NCBI GenBank assembly: GCA_900016675.1
Contig: LN483072.1
Span: forward strand, 496,001 to 560,000
DNA length: 64,000 nt
DNA from: Arthrobacter saudimassiliensis
GTDB lineage: Bacteria > Actinomycetota > Actinomycetes > Actinomycetales > Micrococcaceae
Direction of reading: 5' to 3'
The translations under genes were made by a program, and so were the position numbers. Below the pieces are notes generated by a model. It ran no database searches and was not told the origin of the DNA. It worked only from the letters and a program-made list of their open reading frames with translations. Shown piece by piece: positions 42,608 to 51,322 of this stretch (position 1 is its first letter; each line of letters starts with the position of its first letter).

Positions 42608-43762
42608 ATGAGCGTCCAGACCAGAGTCCTCATCCTCGGCGGCGGCTACGCGGGCGTGATGGCGGCGAACCGGCTGGCCGCCGCCGCGAGGCCCGGCCTG
42701 GCGGTCCGCCTGGTGAATCCGCGCGGGCAGTTCGTGGAACGGATCCGGCTGCATGAGTACGCAGCGGGCACCCGCGCCGGCGTGGCCGTGCCCTTCGACC
42801 GGCTGCTGCATCCGGCTGTCCGGCAGGTGCCGGGCACCGCGGTCGCCATTGACGCCGGGCGGCGCACGGTCGGCCTGGCCGACGGCGAAACGCTGCCCTA
42901 CGACTATCTGCTCTACGCGGTCGGCAGCACCGGTCCGGCTGCACCGGCAGGCGCGCTGGCGGTGGCCGACGTCGCGGACGCCGCGGCGGCGCGCACGTCC
43001 CTGCGCTCGCTGCCCGCCGGGGCGGCGGTCGCCATCGTGGGCGGCGGGCTGACCGCCCTGGAGACCGCGGCCGAGACGGCACGGGCCCATCCCCGGCTCC
43101 GGGTCCATCTCTGGTGCTCCGCCCTCCCCGGCCCGTCGCTGCCGGAGCCCTCCCGGGCCGGCCTGCTGCGCAGCCTGCGCCGGGCCGGAGTGCAGGTCCA
43201 TCCCGAGGTTCCGGTGTCCGCCGCGGCGGATCCGCGCGGGCAGCTCGGCGCGGACCTGGTCCTGTGGTGCACCGGGTTCAGCGTTCCGGACCTGGCTGCC
43301 CGCAGCGCACTGCCGGTGGACGGCGCCGGCCGCCTGCGCGTGGACGCGTCGCTTCGCGCTGCCGGGCAGGACCGCGTGTTCGGCGCCGGTGACGCCGCGG
43401 TGATCGAGGATCCCGGATATGCCTATCTGCGGATGAGCTGCGCGGCGGCGATGCCGATGGGAGCGGAGGCCGCCGGGAACATTCTCCGCGCCCTTGAAGG
43501 ACTGCCCCTGCGCCGGCACGACAGCGGTTTCCAGGCCCAGTGCATCAGCCTGGGCCGTGCCGACGGACTCGTGCAGTTCGTCGGCACGGACGACACGCCG
43601 CGGAGCCTGCACCTGCACGGTCGGACGGCTGCGGTCCTGAAGGAAATAATCTGCCGAATGACCCTGCGGTGGATCCGCAGCGAAGCGAAGAGAAGCGGAG
43701 CGTACTCATGGCCGAAGGGACCGAGGGCGCTGCGGCGGACACCGGTGGAAAGCCGTCCCTGA
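42608..43762 (+). CDS. FAD/NAD(P)-dependent oxidoreductase (NDH-2/FSP1-like)
   Basis: 384 residues from ATG 42608 with AGGAG upstream. The FAD fingerprint VLILGGGYAGVMAANRLA opens the protein, the NAD(P) site is AVAIVGGGLTALETAAETA, and DRVFGAGDAAVIED is the second FAD motif. It is related to type 2 NADH dehydrogenases and to ferroptosis-suppressor-like reductases; the electron acceptor cannot be told. The last 55 bp overlap the following sigma factor gene, which is of a type often found next to oxidoreductases, so the sigma factor may control it. Confidence 0.9.
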   Translation: MSVQTRVLILGGGYAGVMAANRLAAAARPGLAVRLVNPRGQFVERIRLHEYAAGTRAGVAVPFDRLLHPAVRQVPGTAVAIDAGRRTVGLADGETLPYDYLLYAVGSTGPAAPAGALAVADVADAAAARTSLRSLPAGAAVAIVGGGLTALETAAETARAHPRLRVHLWCSALPGPSLPEPSRAGLLRSLRRAGVQVHPEVPVSAAADPRGQLGADLVLWCTGFSVPDLAARSALPVDGAGRLRVDASLRAAGQDRVFGAGDAAVIEDPGYAYLRMSCAAAMPMGAEAAGNILRALEGLPLRRHDSGFQAQCISLGRADGLVQFVGTDDTPRSLHLHGRTAAVLKEIICRMTLRWIRSEAKRSGAYSWPKGPRALRRTPVESRP

Positions 43763-44694
43763 GCGGCCCGGACCGCGACGAGGATTTCGTTGCCCACCGG
43801 CGGCTGCTGTTTGCGGTGGCGTACGACATCACCGGCTCGGTGGCGGACGCGGAGGACATCGTCCAGGAGACCTATCTGCGCTGGCGGGCGGTGCCGGGCG
43901 ACGTCGCCAATCCGCGCGCCTACCTCGCCCGGATCGCGGCCCGGCAGGCGTTGAACGCCGTCCGCACCGCTGAGCGGCGGCGGGAGGACTATCCGGGCGA
44001 GTGGCTGCCGGAGCCGCTGCTGACCGGTGCCGGGGCACCAAGGCTGGGTCCGGCCGCTGCCGGCTCCGGCGCGGCAGGGGGGCCGGCAGCCGATCCTGAA
44101 GCTGCGGCGCTGACCGCGGCCGAGGTCTCGACGGCCCTGCTGGTCGTCCTCCAGACCCTCACCGGGCCGGAGCGCGCGGCCTTCCTCCTGCGCGAGGTGT
44201 TCGGCTTCGGCTACGCGGAAATTGCCGGGGCGTTGGACGCCCGTGAGCCCGCGGCACGCCAGCTGGTGCACCGGGCACGGGCACGGGTTCAGGCCCGGGT
44301 GCCGCGTAACCCGCCGGACCCGGCGGAGCACCGGGCAACGGTGGCACGGTTTCTCGCCGCCGCCTCGAACGGCCAGGTCCAGGGACTGCTGGACGTGCTC
44401 GCGCCCGACGTGGTGCTGATTTCCGACGGCGGCGGCAAGGCCACCGCCGCGTTGCGCCCGGTCACCGGACCGGAGAAGGTGGCCCGCCTGATGCTCGGGC
44501 TGGCCGAAAAGTACGGCGCGGGGGTGGAGCCGTTCTTCCTGGAACTGAACGGGCTGCCGGCGGTCGCCTTCCGCGAGGCCGACGGCTCGGTGACCACCGT
44601 CTTCCAGCTCAGCGTGGCCGGCGGGCTGGTGCAGGGCGTGTACACCCTGCGGAACCCGGACAAGCTGGTGCGGCTCCAGGCCCTGGCGGGGTAG
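43708..44694 (+). CDS. ECF41-type sigma factor with SnoaL-like C-terminal domain (SigJ-like)
   Basis: 328 residues from ATG 43708 (AGCGGAG upstream), starting inside the upstream oxidoreductase gene. Sigma regions 2 (LFAVAYDITGSVADAEDIVQETYLRWRA) and 4 (LTGPERAAFLLREVFGFGYAEIAGALDAREPAARQLVHRARARV) are followed by a SnoaL-like domain that in ECF41 proteins regulates the factor in place of an anti-sigma; the diagnostic NPDKL motif is present near the end. A long Gly/Ala insert lies between the regions. ECF41 genes usually sit beside oxidoreductase, epimerase or decarboxylase genes, as here. Confidence 0.92.
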   Translation: MAEGTEGAAADTGGKPSLSGPDRDEDFVAHRRLLFAVAYDITGSVADAEDIVQETYLRWRAVPGDVANPRAYLARIAARQALNAVRTAERRREDYPGEWLPEPLLTGAGAPRLGPAAAGSGAAGGPAADPEAAALTAAEVSTALLVVLQTLTGPERAAFLLREVFGFGYAEIAGALDAREPAARQLVHRARARVQARVPRNPPDPAEHRATVARFLAAASNGQVQGLLDVLAPDVVLISDGGGKATAALRPVTGPEKVARLMLGLAEKYGAGVEPFFLELNGLPAVAFREADGSVTTVFQLSVAGGLVQGVYTLRNPDKLVRLQALAG

Positions 44695-44794
44695 GCCGCA
44701 CCGCACCGAAGCGACCCGGCTGCAGCAGGCCTGCGGACCGGGGCATCGGCGTCACCAGGTTAAATCTGTGTTTCACGCGTACTTCCGCTTTTTA

Positions 44795-44820
44795 TCCGCG
44801 CCAGGCAAAAAACGCGGATT
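44795..44820. terminator. Hairpin between the sigma factor gene and the catabolic cluster
   Basis: ATCCGCG and CGCGGAT pair around an A-rich loop; TTTCC follows on the plus strand and a T-run precedes it. It lies in an unusually A/T-rich 280-bp gap and may end the sigma-factor transcript. Confidence 0.5.
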
Positions 44821-44846
44821 TCCTGGGGGCGGGCCATTGGCATCAG

Positions 44847-44866
44847 TTTTTTCGATGACTGCTATA
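44847..44866 (+). promoter_or_regulatory. Promoter element P1 of the ABC importer unit
   Basis: TTTTTTCGATGACT (44847-44860) is followed by GC and TATAAG, a likely -10. The same 14 bases occur at 47398-47411 before the flavin reductase gene, so one activator or repressor probably controls both units. Confidence 0.7.
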
Positions 44867-44975
44867 AGACAAGAGCGATTGCACTGGTCTTGAGCCCCAA
44901 ACCATACTTGATTCGCCCCCCACAGGTCCGGCTTCTGCATCCGTGCAGAAGCCGGACGCGCACCAAGGAGAATCA

Positions 44976-45797
44976 ATGAACCGACGCCGTCTTTCAGCCG
45001 CGCTGGGCGCTTCCGCACTGGCCTTCGCGCTGGTGTCCTGCAGCAGCGCGGAAGCCACCACCGAGGGCTCGCTGCCCGGCCTGACGGAGGCTGGGAAACT
45101 GACCGTCTGCAGCTCCGACTCGAACTACGCGCCCATGTATTCCATGCAGGACGGCGAGTTCACCGGCGTGGAGCCGTCCCTGACCGAGGCGCTGGCCGAG
45201 CGCCTCGGCCTTGAAGCCAGCTTTACCCGCATGGCTTTCGCCGGCGTGATCCCGGCTATCCAGTCCGACCGCTGTGACCTGGCCATGGGAGCGTTCTTCC
45301 TCACCCCCGAGCGGCTGGCAACCATGAAGGGACTGCCCTATCTCGCAGCGAACGTGGCGCTGATCTTCCCCGAGGGAAACAGCTACGCGGAGCCCGAGGA
45401 CCTCGCCGGCAAGACTGTCGCTGTCCAACGCGGGTCGGTCCAGGCCAGCACCGTCGAGGCGGTATCGGCGGATCTCGAGGCTGCCGGGGAGGAACCCATC
45501 ACGGTCCAGAGCTACGACGACCCCGTGACCGCCATCAATGCGGTGATGAACGGAAAAGCGGATGCAGCCGGCGAGACTGAAATCTTCGCCAGCAACTTCT
45601 TCAGCGAAGAACGCGCCGGCCTCGATTTCGAGCCGACATTCTTCCCCACCGGATCGGTAACCGGCTTCCTTTACAAAAACGGCGAATTGGAGGATGCACT
45701 CACCGCCGCCATGGATGAGCTGCGCACCGACGGCACCCTCGCGGGCATCCTGGAAGAGTTCAACCTGAGCCCCGAGTCCATCTCCGACGGCAAGTAG
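44976..45797 (+). CDS. ABC transporter substrate-binding lipoprotein, polar amino acid type
   Basis: 273 residues from ATG 44976 with AAGGAGA upstream. The lipobox is LVSC (Cys22). The mature part is a family 3 (amino-acid-type) binding protein: GKLTVCSSDSNYAPMYSMQDGEFTGVEPSLTEALAERLG, FAGVIPAIQSDRCDLAMGAF, DLAGKTVAVQRGSVQ and YDDPVTAINAVMNGKADAAG. The arginine usually contacting the ligand carboxylate is not obvious (TERLATM region). It is first in a three-gene importer unit and probably presents the substrate of the neighbouring monooxygenase and amidase genes. Confidence 0.9.
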   Translation: MNRRRLSAALGASALAFALVSCSSAEATTEGSLPGLTEAGKLTVCSSDSNYAPMYSMQDGEFTGVEPSLTEALAERLGLEASFTRMAFAGVIPAIQSDRCDLAMGAFFLTPERLATMKGLPYLAANVALIFPEGNSYAEPEDLAGKTVAVQRGSVQASTVEAVSADLEAAGEEPITVQSYDDPVTAINAVMNGKADAAGETEIFASNFFSEERAGLDFEPTFFPTGSVTGFLYKNGELEDALTAAMDELRTDGTLAGILEEFNLSPESISDGK

Positions 45798-45806
45798 GGG
45801 CTCGTC

Positions 45807-46532
45807 GTGCAATTCGATGTCTCCCTGTTCCTGGAGGCCCTGACCTCGCAGGCGTACCTGTCCGGCGCCGCCCTCGCCATCGGGCTTGCCTTCCTTGCAC
45901 AGTTCCTGGGCTCGGTGCTGGGACTGGGCGTTGCAATGCTGCGGCGCAGTTCCTTCCGGCCCCTGAGCCTCTTCGCCCTCGGCTACGCCTGGGTCTTCAG
46001 GGCCCTCCCGGTCCTGCTGCTGCTGATCCTGGCCTGGAATGCACTGCCCCAGATGGTTCCGGCACTCCGCGAGTCCTGGTACACGCCCTTCCTGGCGGCG
46101 CTGCTGGCCCTGACGGTGCATGAGACGGCCTTGATGTCCGAGGTGTTCCGGTCCGGCCTGAGCTCGGTCAACGAGGGGCAGCGGCTTGCGGGGCGGGCCC
46201 TCGGGTTCGCACCTGTGGGCACCTACCGCTGGATCATCATGCCGCAGGTCATCCGCACCATCCTTCCCCCACTGGGCAACCGCATCATCCTGCAGGTTCA
46301 GATCACCAGCCTCACGAGCGTCATTGCCATGGAGGAACTGATGACCGCAGCTCAGGACGAGGTAACGCGGACCTTCCGTTACGCCGAGTTCTACACCGCG
46401 GCTGCGGTCTATTACCTGGTCATCGTGAGCCTGCTGATGCTGGCACAGCACTACGTGGAACGTCGCTACAAGTGGACCTCGTCCCGATCCGCTGCCCAGC
46501 CGAAGAAAACAAAAGCGAGCGTGTCAGCATGA
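45807..46532 (+). CDS. ABC transporter permease, polar amino acid type (HisM/GlnP-like)
   Basis: 241 residues from GTG 45807 (AGGGG upstream). Five to six helices; the coupling loop reads [22 protein letters not shown] and [17 protein letters not shown], the typical EAA motif of this family. A basic tail (KPKK-like QPKKTKA) ends the protein. Only 9 bp separate it from the receptor gene and its stop overlaps the ATPase start by 4 bp. As a single permease gene is present it should homodimerise. Confidence 0.93.
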   Translation: MQFDVSLFLEALTSQAYLSGAALAIGLAFLAQFLGSVLGLGVAMLRRSSFRPLSLFALGYAWVFRALPVLLLLILAWNALPQMVPALRESWYTPFLAALLALTVHETALMSEVFRSGLSSVNEGQRLAGRALGFAPVGTYRWIIMPQVIRTILPPLGNRIILQVQITSLTSVIAMEELMTAAQDEVTRTFRYAEFYTAAAVYYLVIVSLLMLAQHYVERRYKWTSSRSAAQPKKTKASVSA

Positions 46533-47308
46533 GCCAAACACTTTTATCCCGCACCGGAACCGCCGTCTGCGAAGTGCGCGGGCTGCGCAAGGCCTACGCC
46601 GGCACCGAGGTCCTGAAAGGCGTCGACTTCTCCCTCCGGCACGGTGAGGTCAAGGCGGTCCTGGGCCCCTCCGGCTCGGGCAAGTCCACCCTGCTGCGCC
46701 TGGCCGCCCTGCTCGAGCACGCTGACGGAGGAGAGATCCTCCTGAACGGGGAGCGGATGGGCGTTGACGGCCGGGGCCGGCCCCTGCCGGAGAGCCGTCT
46801 CGCCCTGCAGCGCCGGCCCATGGGCATGGTGTTCCAGTCCTTCAATTTGTTCCCGCACCTCAACACCATCGACAACGTGATGCTGGCCCTGCGCCGGGTC
46901 AAGGGGACGGCCCGCTCCGAGGCCCGGGAGATCGCCGAGGCCATGCTGGAGCGGGTCGGGCTGACGGAGCGCCGCTTCGCGTTCCCCTCCGAGCTCTCGG
47001 GCGGGCAGCAACAGCGCGTCGCCATCGCCAGGGCGTTGGTGATGTCGCCGCAGGTGCTGCTGTTCGACGAACCCACGTCGGCCCTTGACCCTGAGCTCGT
47101 CCGGGAGGTACTGGCCGTGATGGAGTCCCTGGCAGCCGATGGCATGACCATGATGGTGGTGACACACGAGCTGGGCTTTGCCCGCCACGTTGCCGACACC
47201 GTGGCCGTGTTCCACGAAGGCCGCATCCTGGAGGAAGGACCGCCGGAGCAGATCTTCACCGATCCGGCGGAGGACGTCACCCGGCGGTTCCTGCTCCAGG
47301 CGCTGTAA
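46529..47308 (+). CDS. ABC transporter ATP-binding protein, polar amino acid type
   Basis: 259 residues. Walker [21 protein letters not shown]-loop [14 protein letters not shown], signature [15 protein letters not shown], Walker [17 protein letters not shown] and the switch His in [15 protein letters not shown] are all intact, with the GlnQ/HisP-type layout. ATG 46529 overlaps the permease stop (ATGA). A 34-bp perfect palindrome 10 bp downstream ends the importer unit. Confidence 0.95.
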   Translation: MSQTLLSRTGTAVCEVRGLRKAYAGTEVLKGVDFSLRHGEVKAVLGPSGSGKSTLLRLAALLEHADGGEILLNGERMGVDGRGRPLPESRLALQRRPMGMVFQSFNLFPHLNTIDNVMLALRRVKGTARSEAREIAEAMLERVGLTERRFAFPSELSGGQQQRVAIARALVMSPQVLLFDEPTSALDPELVREVLAVMESLAADGMTMMVVTHELGFARHVADTVAVFHEGRILEEGPPEQIFTDPAEDVTRRFLLQAL

Positions 47309-47318
47309 CAGCGCTCTC

Positions 47319-47352
47319 GCCTGGTCCCTGCCGCCGGCGGCAGGGACCAGGC
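47319..47352. terminator. 34-bp perfect palindrome ending the importer unit
   Basis: GCCTGGTCCCTGCCGCC is immediately followed by its exact reverse complement, giving a 17-bp stem with no spacer. There is no T-run, but the position directly after the ATPase stop suggests a terminator or processing site. Confidence 0.7.
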
Positions 47353-47397
47353 AGGCCCGGGAAACGATCGGTCCCGCTGCATACCCAATTGCAACAC

Positions 47398-47418
47398 TTT
47401 TTTCGATGACTCTTTTAT
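47398..47418 (+). promoter_or_regulatory. Promoter element P2 of the monooxygenase unit
   Basis: A second exact copy of TTTTTTCGATGACT (47398-47411) is followed by CTTTTATCTT, which contains a -10-like sequence. It lies 54 bp before the flavin reductase start, in a short A/T-rich gap. Confidence 0.7.
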
Positions 47419-47464
47419 CTTGAATCCGCTTTATTTTTGCAAGAATGATCGTGAGGATGAAATC

Positions 47465-48019
47465 ATGAGCCTTGCACCAACTTTCCCTCCCGCTGCGGCC
47501 CCGACCGCAGAGGTAGACGAAACCCTCGCCCGCACCTCCTTTGTCCGCTCCATGGGAATGGCCGCGACCGGAGTCACCATCGTCTCGACCGACGGTCCGG
47601 CCGGCCGGTTCGCCCAGACGGTCAGCGCCATGGCCTCCGTCTCCGCGGATCCGCCCTGCCTGCTGGTGTGCGTACACGACAAGAGCCCCCTGGCGCAGGC
47701 CGTGATCGCCAACGGCACCCTCGCCGTGAACGTGCTGGCCACCGACCAGGCAGACGCCGCGCAGACCTTCGCCGGCCAGGCTCCCGACGGATCCGCTCCC
47801 TACGACTTCTCCCGCCATGCCTGGCGGACCGGAGCCCTCGCCCAGCCGCTCCTGGACGCGAGCGCCGCCGTTTTCGAATGCCGGCTGATCGGCCATCACC
47901 GCTACGGCACCCACCACGTCTTCGTGGCCTCTCCGGTCCAGAGCCTCCCCGGGGCCGCCGATGCCGCGCCCATGACCTACCACGCCCGCTCGTTCGGTTC
48001 CCACACCCCCGCGGCCTGA
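47465..48019 (+). CDS. Flavin reductase (HpaC-like), reductase component of a two-component monooxygenase
   Basis: 184 residues from ATG 47465 (GAGGA upstream). The flavin-reductase-like core reads VRSMGMAATGVTIVSTDGPAGRFAQTVSAMASVSADPPCLLVCVH, then NGTLAVNVLATDQ, AVFECRLIGHHRYGTHHVFVA. It reduces FAD or FMN with NAD(P)H and supplies it as a diffusible cofactor. It lies 63 bp before the HpaB-type oxygenase, its evident partner. Confidence 0.92.
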   Translation: MSLAPTFPPAAAPTAEVDETLARTSFVRSMGMAATGVTIVSTDGPAGRFAQTVSAMASVSADPPCLLVCVHDKSPLAQAVIANGTLAVNVLATDQADAAQTFAGQAPDGSAPYDFSRHAWRTGALAQPLLDASAAVFECRLIGHHRYGTHHVFVASPVQSLPGAADAAPMTYHARSFGSHTPAA

Positions 48020-48082
48020 AACCTATCCCCGCTTCAACCGACCGGCAGCACGACAGTTTTTACCGAGAAAGAGAGAAACCCC

Positions 48083-49570
48083 ATGATCCGCACAGGTGAC
48101 GAATACCGCTACTCCATCAATACCGGTCGAGATATCTGGATTGACGGCGAAAAGGTGGAGGACATACTCAACCACCCGGTTTTCAAGCCCGCGATCGACG
48201 TCCGTGCCCGCATCTATGACATGGCGCATGAGGATAAGACCCGCAGCATCATGACCTATGAGGCAGACGGGGAGACGAACTCGATCGCCCACAAGCGCCC
48301 CTACTCGGAGCAGGACTGGCTGGACAAGCGCCGGGCGGTCGAAGCCGTCCTGGACGATGTCAAGGGCGTCGTCACCCGGGTTGGTGACGCCACCATCGGT
48401 GAGATGTGGTCCCTGTACGACGGCCGCGACGTCCTCAACGAGGTCAACCCCGCCTACGCGGACAACATCAGCCGCCACCTTGACGACGCGGTGACCGCCG
48501 ACCTGTTCCAGGTGTCGGCCAATACGGACCCCAAGGGGGACCGCTCGCGCCCGCCGCATGAGCAGGATCCGGACATGCTTCTGCACGCCGTGGCCGAAAC
48601 CCCGCGCGGCATCATTGTCCGCGGCGCGAAGTACGAGACGGCTGCCGCCTACGCCAACCGGGCTTTCGTGAAGCCCACCATCGCCAACTGGGGCAACTCG
48701 GAGCTCTCCGAGTACGCCCTCGGCTTCTCCCTGGACATGAATACGCCGGGGCTCAAATTCATCTGCCGCTCGGGCTTTGCCGGCCGCCAGAAGCCCGAGG
48801 ACTACCCGCTGTCCAACCGGGTGGACGAGGTCGACACGCTGGTGGTTTTCGACGACGTCGAGATCCCCTGGGAAGACGTGTTCTTCTACCAGCACACCAA
48901 GGCTGCCACCTACATCCGCCAGACCCTGCACCGCTACAGCGCCTACCCCTTCGTCCTCCGCGTCATCCGCCTGGCCGACATGCTGATCGGCACCGCCCTG
49001 TGGAACGTGAAGCAGACCGGACTCGACAAGGTTCCGGCCGTGCAGGAGAAACTTGCCCGGCTTGCCTGCTACCGCGAGGGAATCCACGCCCACCTGACGG
49101 CCGCGGTGAAGCTCGGTGAGACCAGCCCGGGCGGCCTGTACATGCCCAACCAGTCGCTGCTGTACTCGGGCCGGATCCTGGCCTCCAGCCAGCTGCCGGA
49201 AATGATGCACCTCGCCCGTGAGCTCTGCGGCGGCCAGATGGTCCTGACCCCGGACTACGCGTCCTTCCAGCACCCGGAAACCGGTCCCTGGCTGAACAAG
49301 TTCTACAGCGTGAACGAGAACTGGGTTGCGGAAGACCGCCGCCGCCTGCTCGCCTACGCCCGCGACCTGCTGAACAGCGATTACGCCGGACACCGCGTCA
49401 CCTTCCAGCTCTTCGCCCAGTCTCCGCCCTTCGCCAACTCGGACGCGCTCTACCGTTCCTTCGACTGGAACCACTCGCTCGACGTCGTCAAGGAAGCCGC
49501 CGGGCTGTCGGACAACATCCTGCCTGAGCGATACGCCAAGGACCTGGCCCTGTCCGGTGCAGGGGCCTAG
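48083..49570 (+). CDS. HpaB-family FADH2-dependent monooxygenase
   Basis: 495 residues, the usual length for 4-hydroxyphenylacetate 3-hydroxylase oxygenase subunits. Family features are MIRTGDEYRYSINTGRDIWIDGEKV at the start, AETPRGIIVRGAKYETAAAYAN, TLVVFDDVEIPWEDVFFY (flavin region) and GPWLNKFY with ELCGGQMVL near the end. HpaB relatives hydroxylate or degrade many aromatic or pyrrolic acids, so the substrate is not set by sequence. The gene is flanked by its reductase and by DUF1028, in a unit with M20 and asparaginase genes. Confidence 0.92.
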   Translation: MIRTGDEYRYSINTGRDIWIDGEKVEDILNHPVFKPAIDVRARIYDMAHEDKTRSIMTYEADGETNSIAHKRPYSEQDWLDKRRAVEAVLDDVKGVVTRVGDATIGEMWSLYDGRDVLNEVNPAYADNISRHLDDAVTADLFQVSANTDPKGDRSRPPHEQDPDMLLHAVAETPRGIIVRGAKYETAAAYANRAFVKPTIANWGNSELSEYALGFSLDMNTPGLKFICRSGFAGRQKPEDYPLSNRVDEVDTLVVFDDVEIPWEDVFFYQHTKAATYIRQTLHRYSAYPFVLRVIRLADMLIGTALWNVKQTGLDKVPAVQEKLARLACYREGIHAHLTAAVKLGETSPGGLYMPNQSLLYSGRILASSQLPEMMHLARELCGGQMVLTPDYASFQHPETGPWLNKFYSVNENWVAEDRRRLLAYARDLLNSDYAGHRVTFQLFAQSPPFANSDALYRSFDWNHSLDVVKEAAGLSDNILPERYAKDLALSGAGA

Positions 49571-49576
49571 CCGGAA

Positions 49577-50266
49577 ATGACCATTTCCATTGTTGCCCGC
49601 TGCTCCAACGGCGCGTCCGTTGGAGCGGCGGTCACCTCCTCCAGTTTTTCCGTCGCAGCCCGCTGCCTGCGTTGGGATCCCGCGGTCGGCATTTCCTGTT
49701 CCCAGAGCATTACCGATCCGCGGCTGGGCGAAAGCCTGCTGGCCCGCCTCGGCCGCGGCCAGGATCCGAAGGCGGCCCTCGCCGGCCTGCAGGCCGAGGA
49801 GTCCCACTTTGAGTACCGCCAGCTGACCGCCATGTCCTTCGCCGGAGCCCATGCGGGCTACAGCGGCCCGCTGGTGCTGGGCAAACATGCGGTGCTTGAC
49901 GCCGGCGACCACGTCGTCGCCGGGAACATGCTCGCCCATGGGCAGGTCCTTGAAGCGGTCTCCGCCGGCTATCGGCAGGACCCGACCGCCCCGCTGGCCC
50001 TTCGCCTGGTCCATGCCCTGCAGGCAGGTGAAGCCGCCGGCGGCGAGGTCCGTGAGCTGCGTTCGGCCGGGGTCATGGTCCTGGCCGGCGACTCCTGGCC
50101 GCTCGTCGATGTCCGTGTGGACTGGCACGGGCACCCGTTGGAGCAGCTGGCGGACCTGACCGCCCGCTGGTTGCCCCAGGCAGCGGCCTACCGGGACAGG
50201 GCATATGATCCCCGGGAGGCATATGCGCTGGTCAGCAGCCAGTTGGAGTCCGAGAACCAGGTATAG
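49577..50266 (+). CDS. DUF1028 protein (Ntn-hydrolase-like)
   Basis: 229 residues. The DUF1028 pattern is MTISIVARCSNGASVGAAVTSSSFSVAARC, then GISCSQSITDPRLGESLLARLGRGQDPKAALAGL and a HVVAGNMLA segment. Members share an Ntn-hydrolase-like start in which a residue after the removed Met can act as nucleophile; here that would be Thr2 (inference). It begins 6 bp after the oxygenase stop, so it is tightly linked to the pathway and may hydrolyse an amide formed from, or attached to, the substrate. Confidence 0.85.
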   Translation: MTISIVARCSNGASVGAAVTSSSFSVAARCLRWDPAVGISCSQSITDPRLGESLLARLGRGQDPKAALAGLQAEESHFEYRQLTAMSFAGAHAGYSGPLVLGKHAVLDAGDHVVAGNMLAHGQVLEAVSAGYRQDPTAPLALRLVHALQAGEAAGGEVRELRSAGVMVLAGDSWPLVDVRVDWHGHPLEQLADLTARWLPQAAAYRDRAYDPREAYALVSSQLESENQV

Positions 50267-50280
50267 GGGGACGTGTTCGG

Positions 50281-51279
50281 ATGATCGGCTCGGAGGACGC
50301 AGGAGCACCGCTGCGGGGCACCCAGGATGACCCGGGGTTCACGCTGACACAGCTGCGCTACTTCTCGATTGCAGCGGAAACCGGAAGCATGACGGCGACG
50401 GCGCGTGCCATGCATGCCTCCCAGTCCGCCGTCTCGAACGCAATCGCCCAGCTCGAACGCCATGTGAAGGTCCAGCTGTTCATCCGGCACCATGCCCGCG
50501 GACTCACGCTGACCCCGGCGGGCAGGGAGTTCGTGCTGCAGGCACGGGACCTGCTTGCCCGGGCCAACGACATCCTCTCCCTGGCCGGCGGACTCGGCGA
50601 GAGTGTGGAAGGCGAGGTCAAGCTCGCCTGCTACCACACCCTCAGCCCTTTCTACCTGCCCCGGATCCTGGAACGGGTGGGCGAACAGTATCCGCTGCTG
50701 TCCATTCGGGTTGTCGAGGGAGAAAAGGCCGAAGTCTTCGAGTCCCTGCTGACCGGCGAAGCCGAAGTCGCGCTCACCTACGAGAGCGAAGTTCCGGGAA
50801 TGATCGCCACTGAGCAGCTGGCCGTGTCCCCTCCCTACGTCATCGTCGGCGAGCGCCACCGCCTGGCCCGGCGGACGCCCCGACGCCGCATCACCCTGCA
50901 GGAACTCGCGGAGGACCGCATGATCCTGCTCGACATCCCTTTTCCCGGCCGGTACTTCCTGGACATCGCCGAGAACAGCGGAATCAGCCCCCGGATCGCG
51001 TTCAGCAGCCCAAACTTCGAGACGGTCCGCTCGATGGTCGCGGCAGGGCTCGGATACTCGGTCCTGAACCAGCGCCCCGTTCATGACCTCACCTACGACG
51101 GCGGCCGGGTCGTGGCGTTGGAGCTCGAAGGCACGTTTGCCGACATCCCGGTGGTCATGGCCACCGTGCGCGGATCCCGGCTGACCACCAGGGCTGAGGC
51201 CGTAGCCGCCCTGCTCCGGGAGGCGGTCCCCTCAATCGCTGCGGAGTTCAGTCCCCACCGCCCTTCCCGCCGGGCCTGA
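50281..51279 (+). CDS. LysR-family regulator of the cluster
   Basis: 332 residues. The winged helix is complete (TLTQLRYFSIAAETGSMTATARAMHASQSAVSNAIAQLERHVKVQLFIRHHARG), followed by a periplasmic-binding-like effector domain (GEVKLACYHTLSPFYLPRIL, ENSGISPRIAFSSPNFETVRSMVAAGLGYSVLNQRP). It lies within the operon, 14 bp after DUF1028, and is the only regulator in the cluster, so it is the best candidate to act at the two shared TTTTTTCGATGACT elements. Confidence 0.92.
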   Translation: MIGSEDAGAPLRGTQDDPGFTLTQLRYFSIAAETGSMTATARAMHASQSAVSNAIAQLERHVKVQLFIRHHARGLTLTPAGREFVLQARDLLARANDILSLAGGLGESVEGEVKLACYHTLSPFYLPRILERVGEQYPLLSIRVVEGEKAEVFESLLTGEAEVALTYESEVPGMIATEQLAVSPPYVIVGERHRLARRTPRRRITLQELAEDRMILLDIPFPGRYFLDIAENSGISPRIAFSSPNFETVRSMVAAGLGYSVLNQRPVHDLTYDGGRVVALELEGTFADIPVVMATVRGSRLTTRAEAVAALLREAVPSIAAEFSPHRPSRRA

Positions 51280-51322
51280 CAACCCATGCCCCCGGCTGCG
51301 GCCGGCACCGAAGGAGATAACT

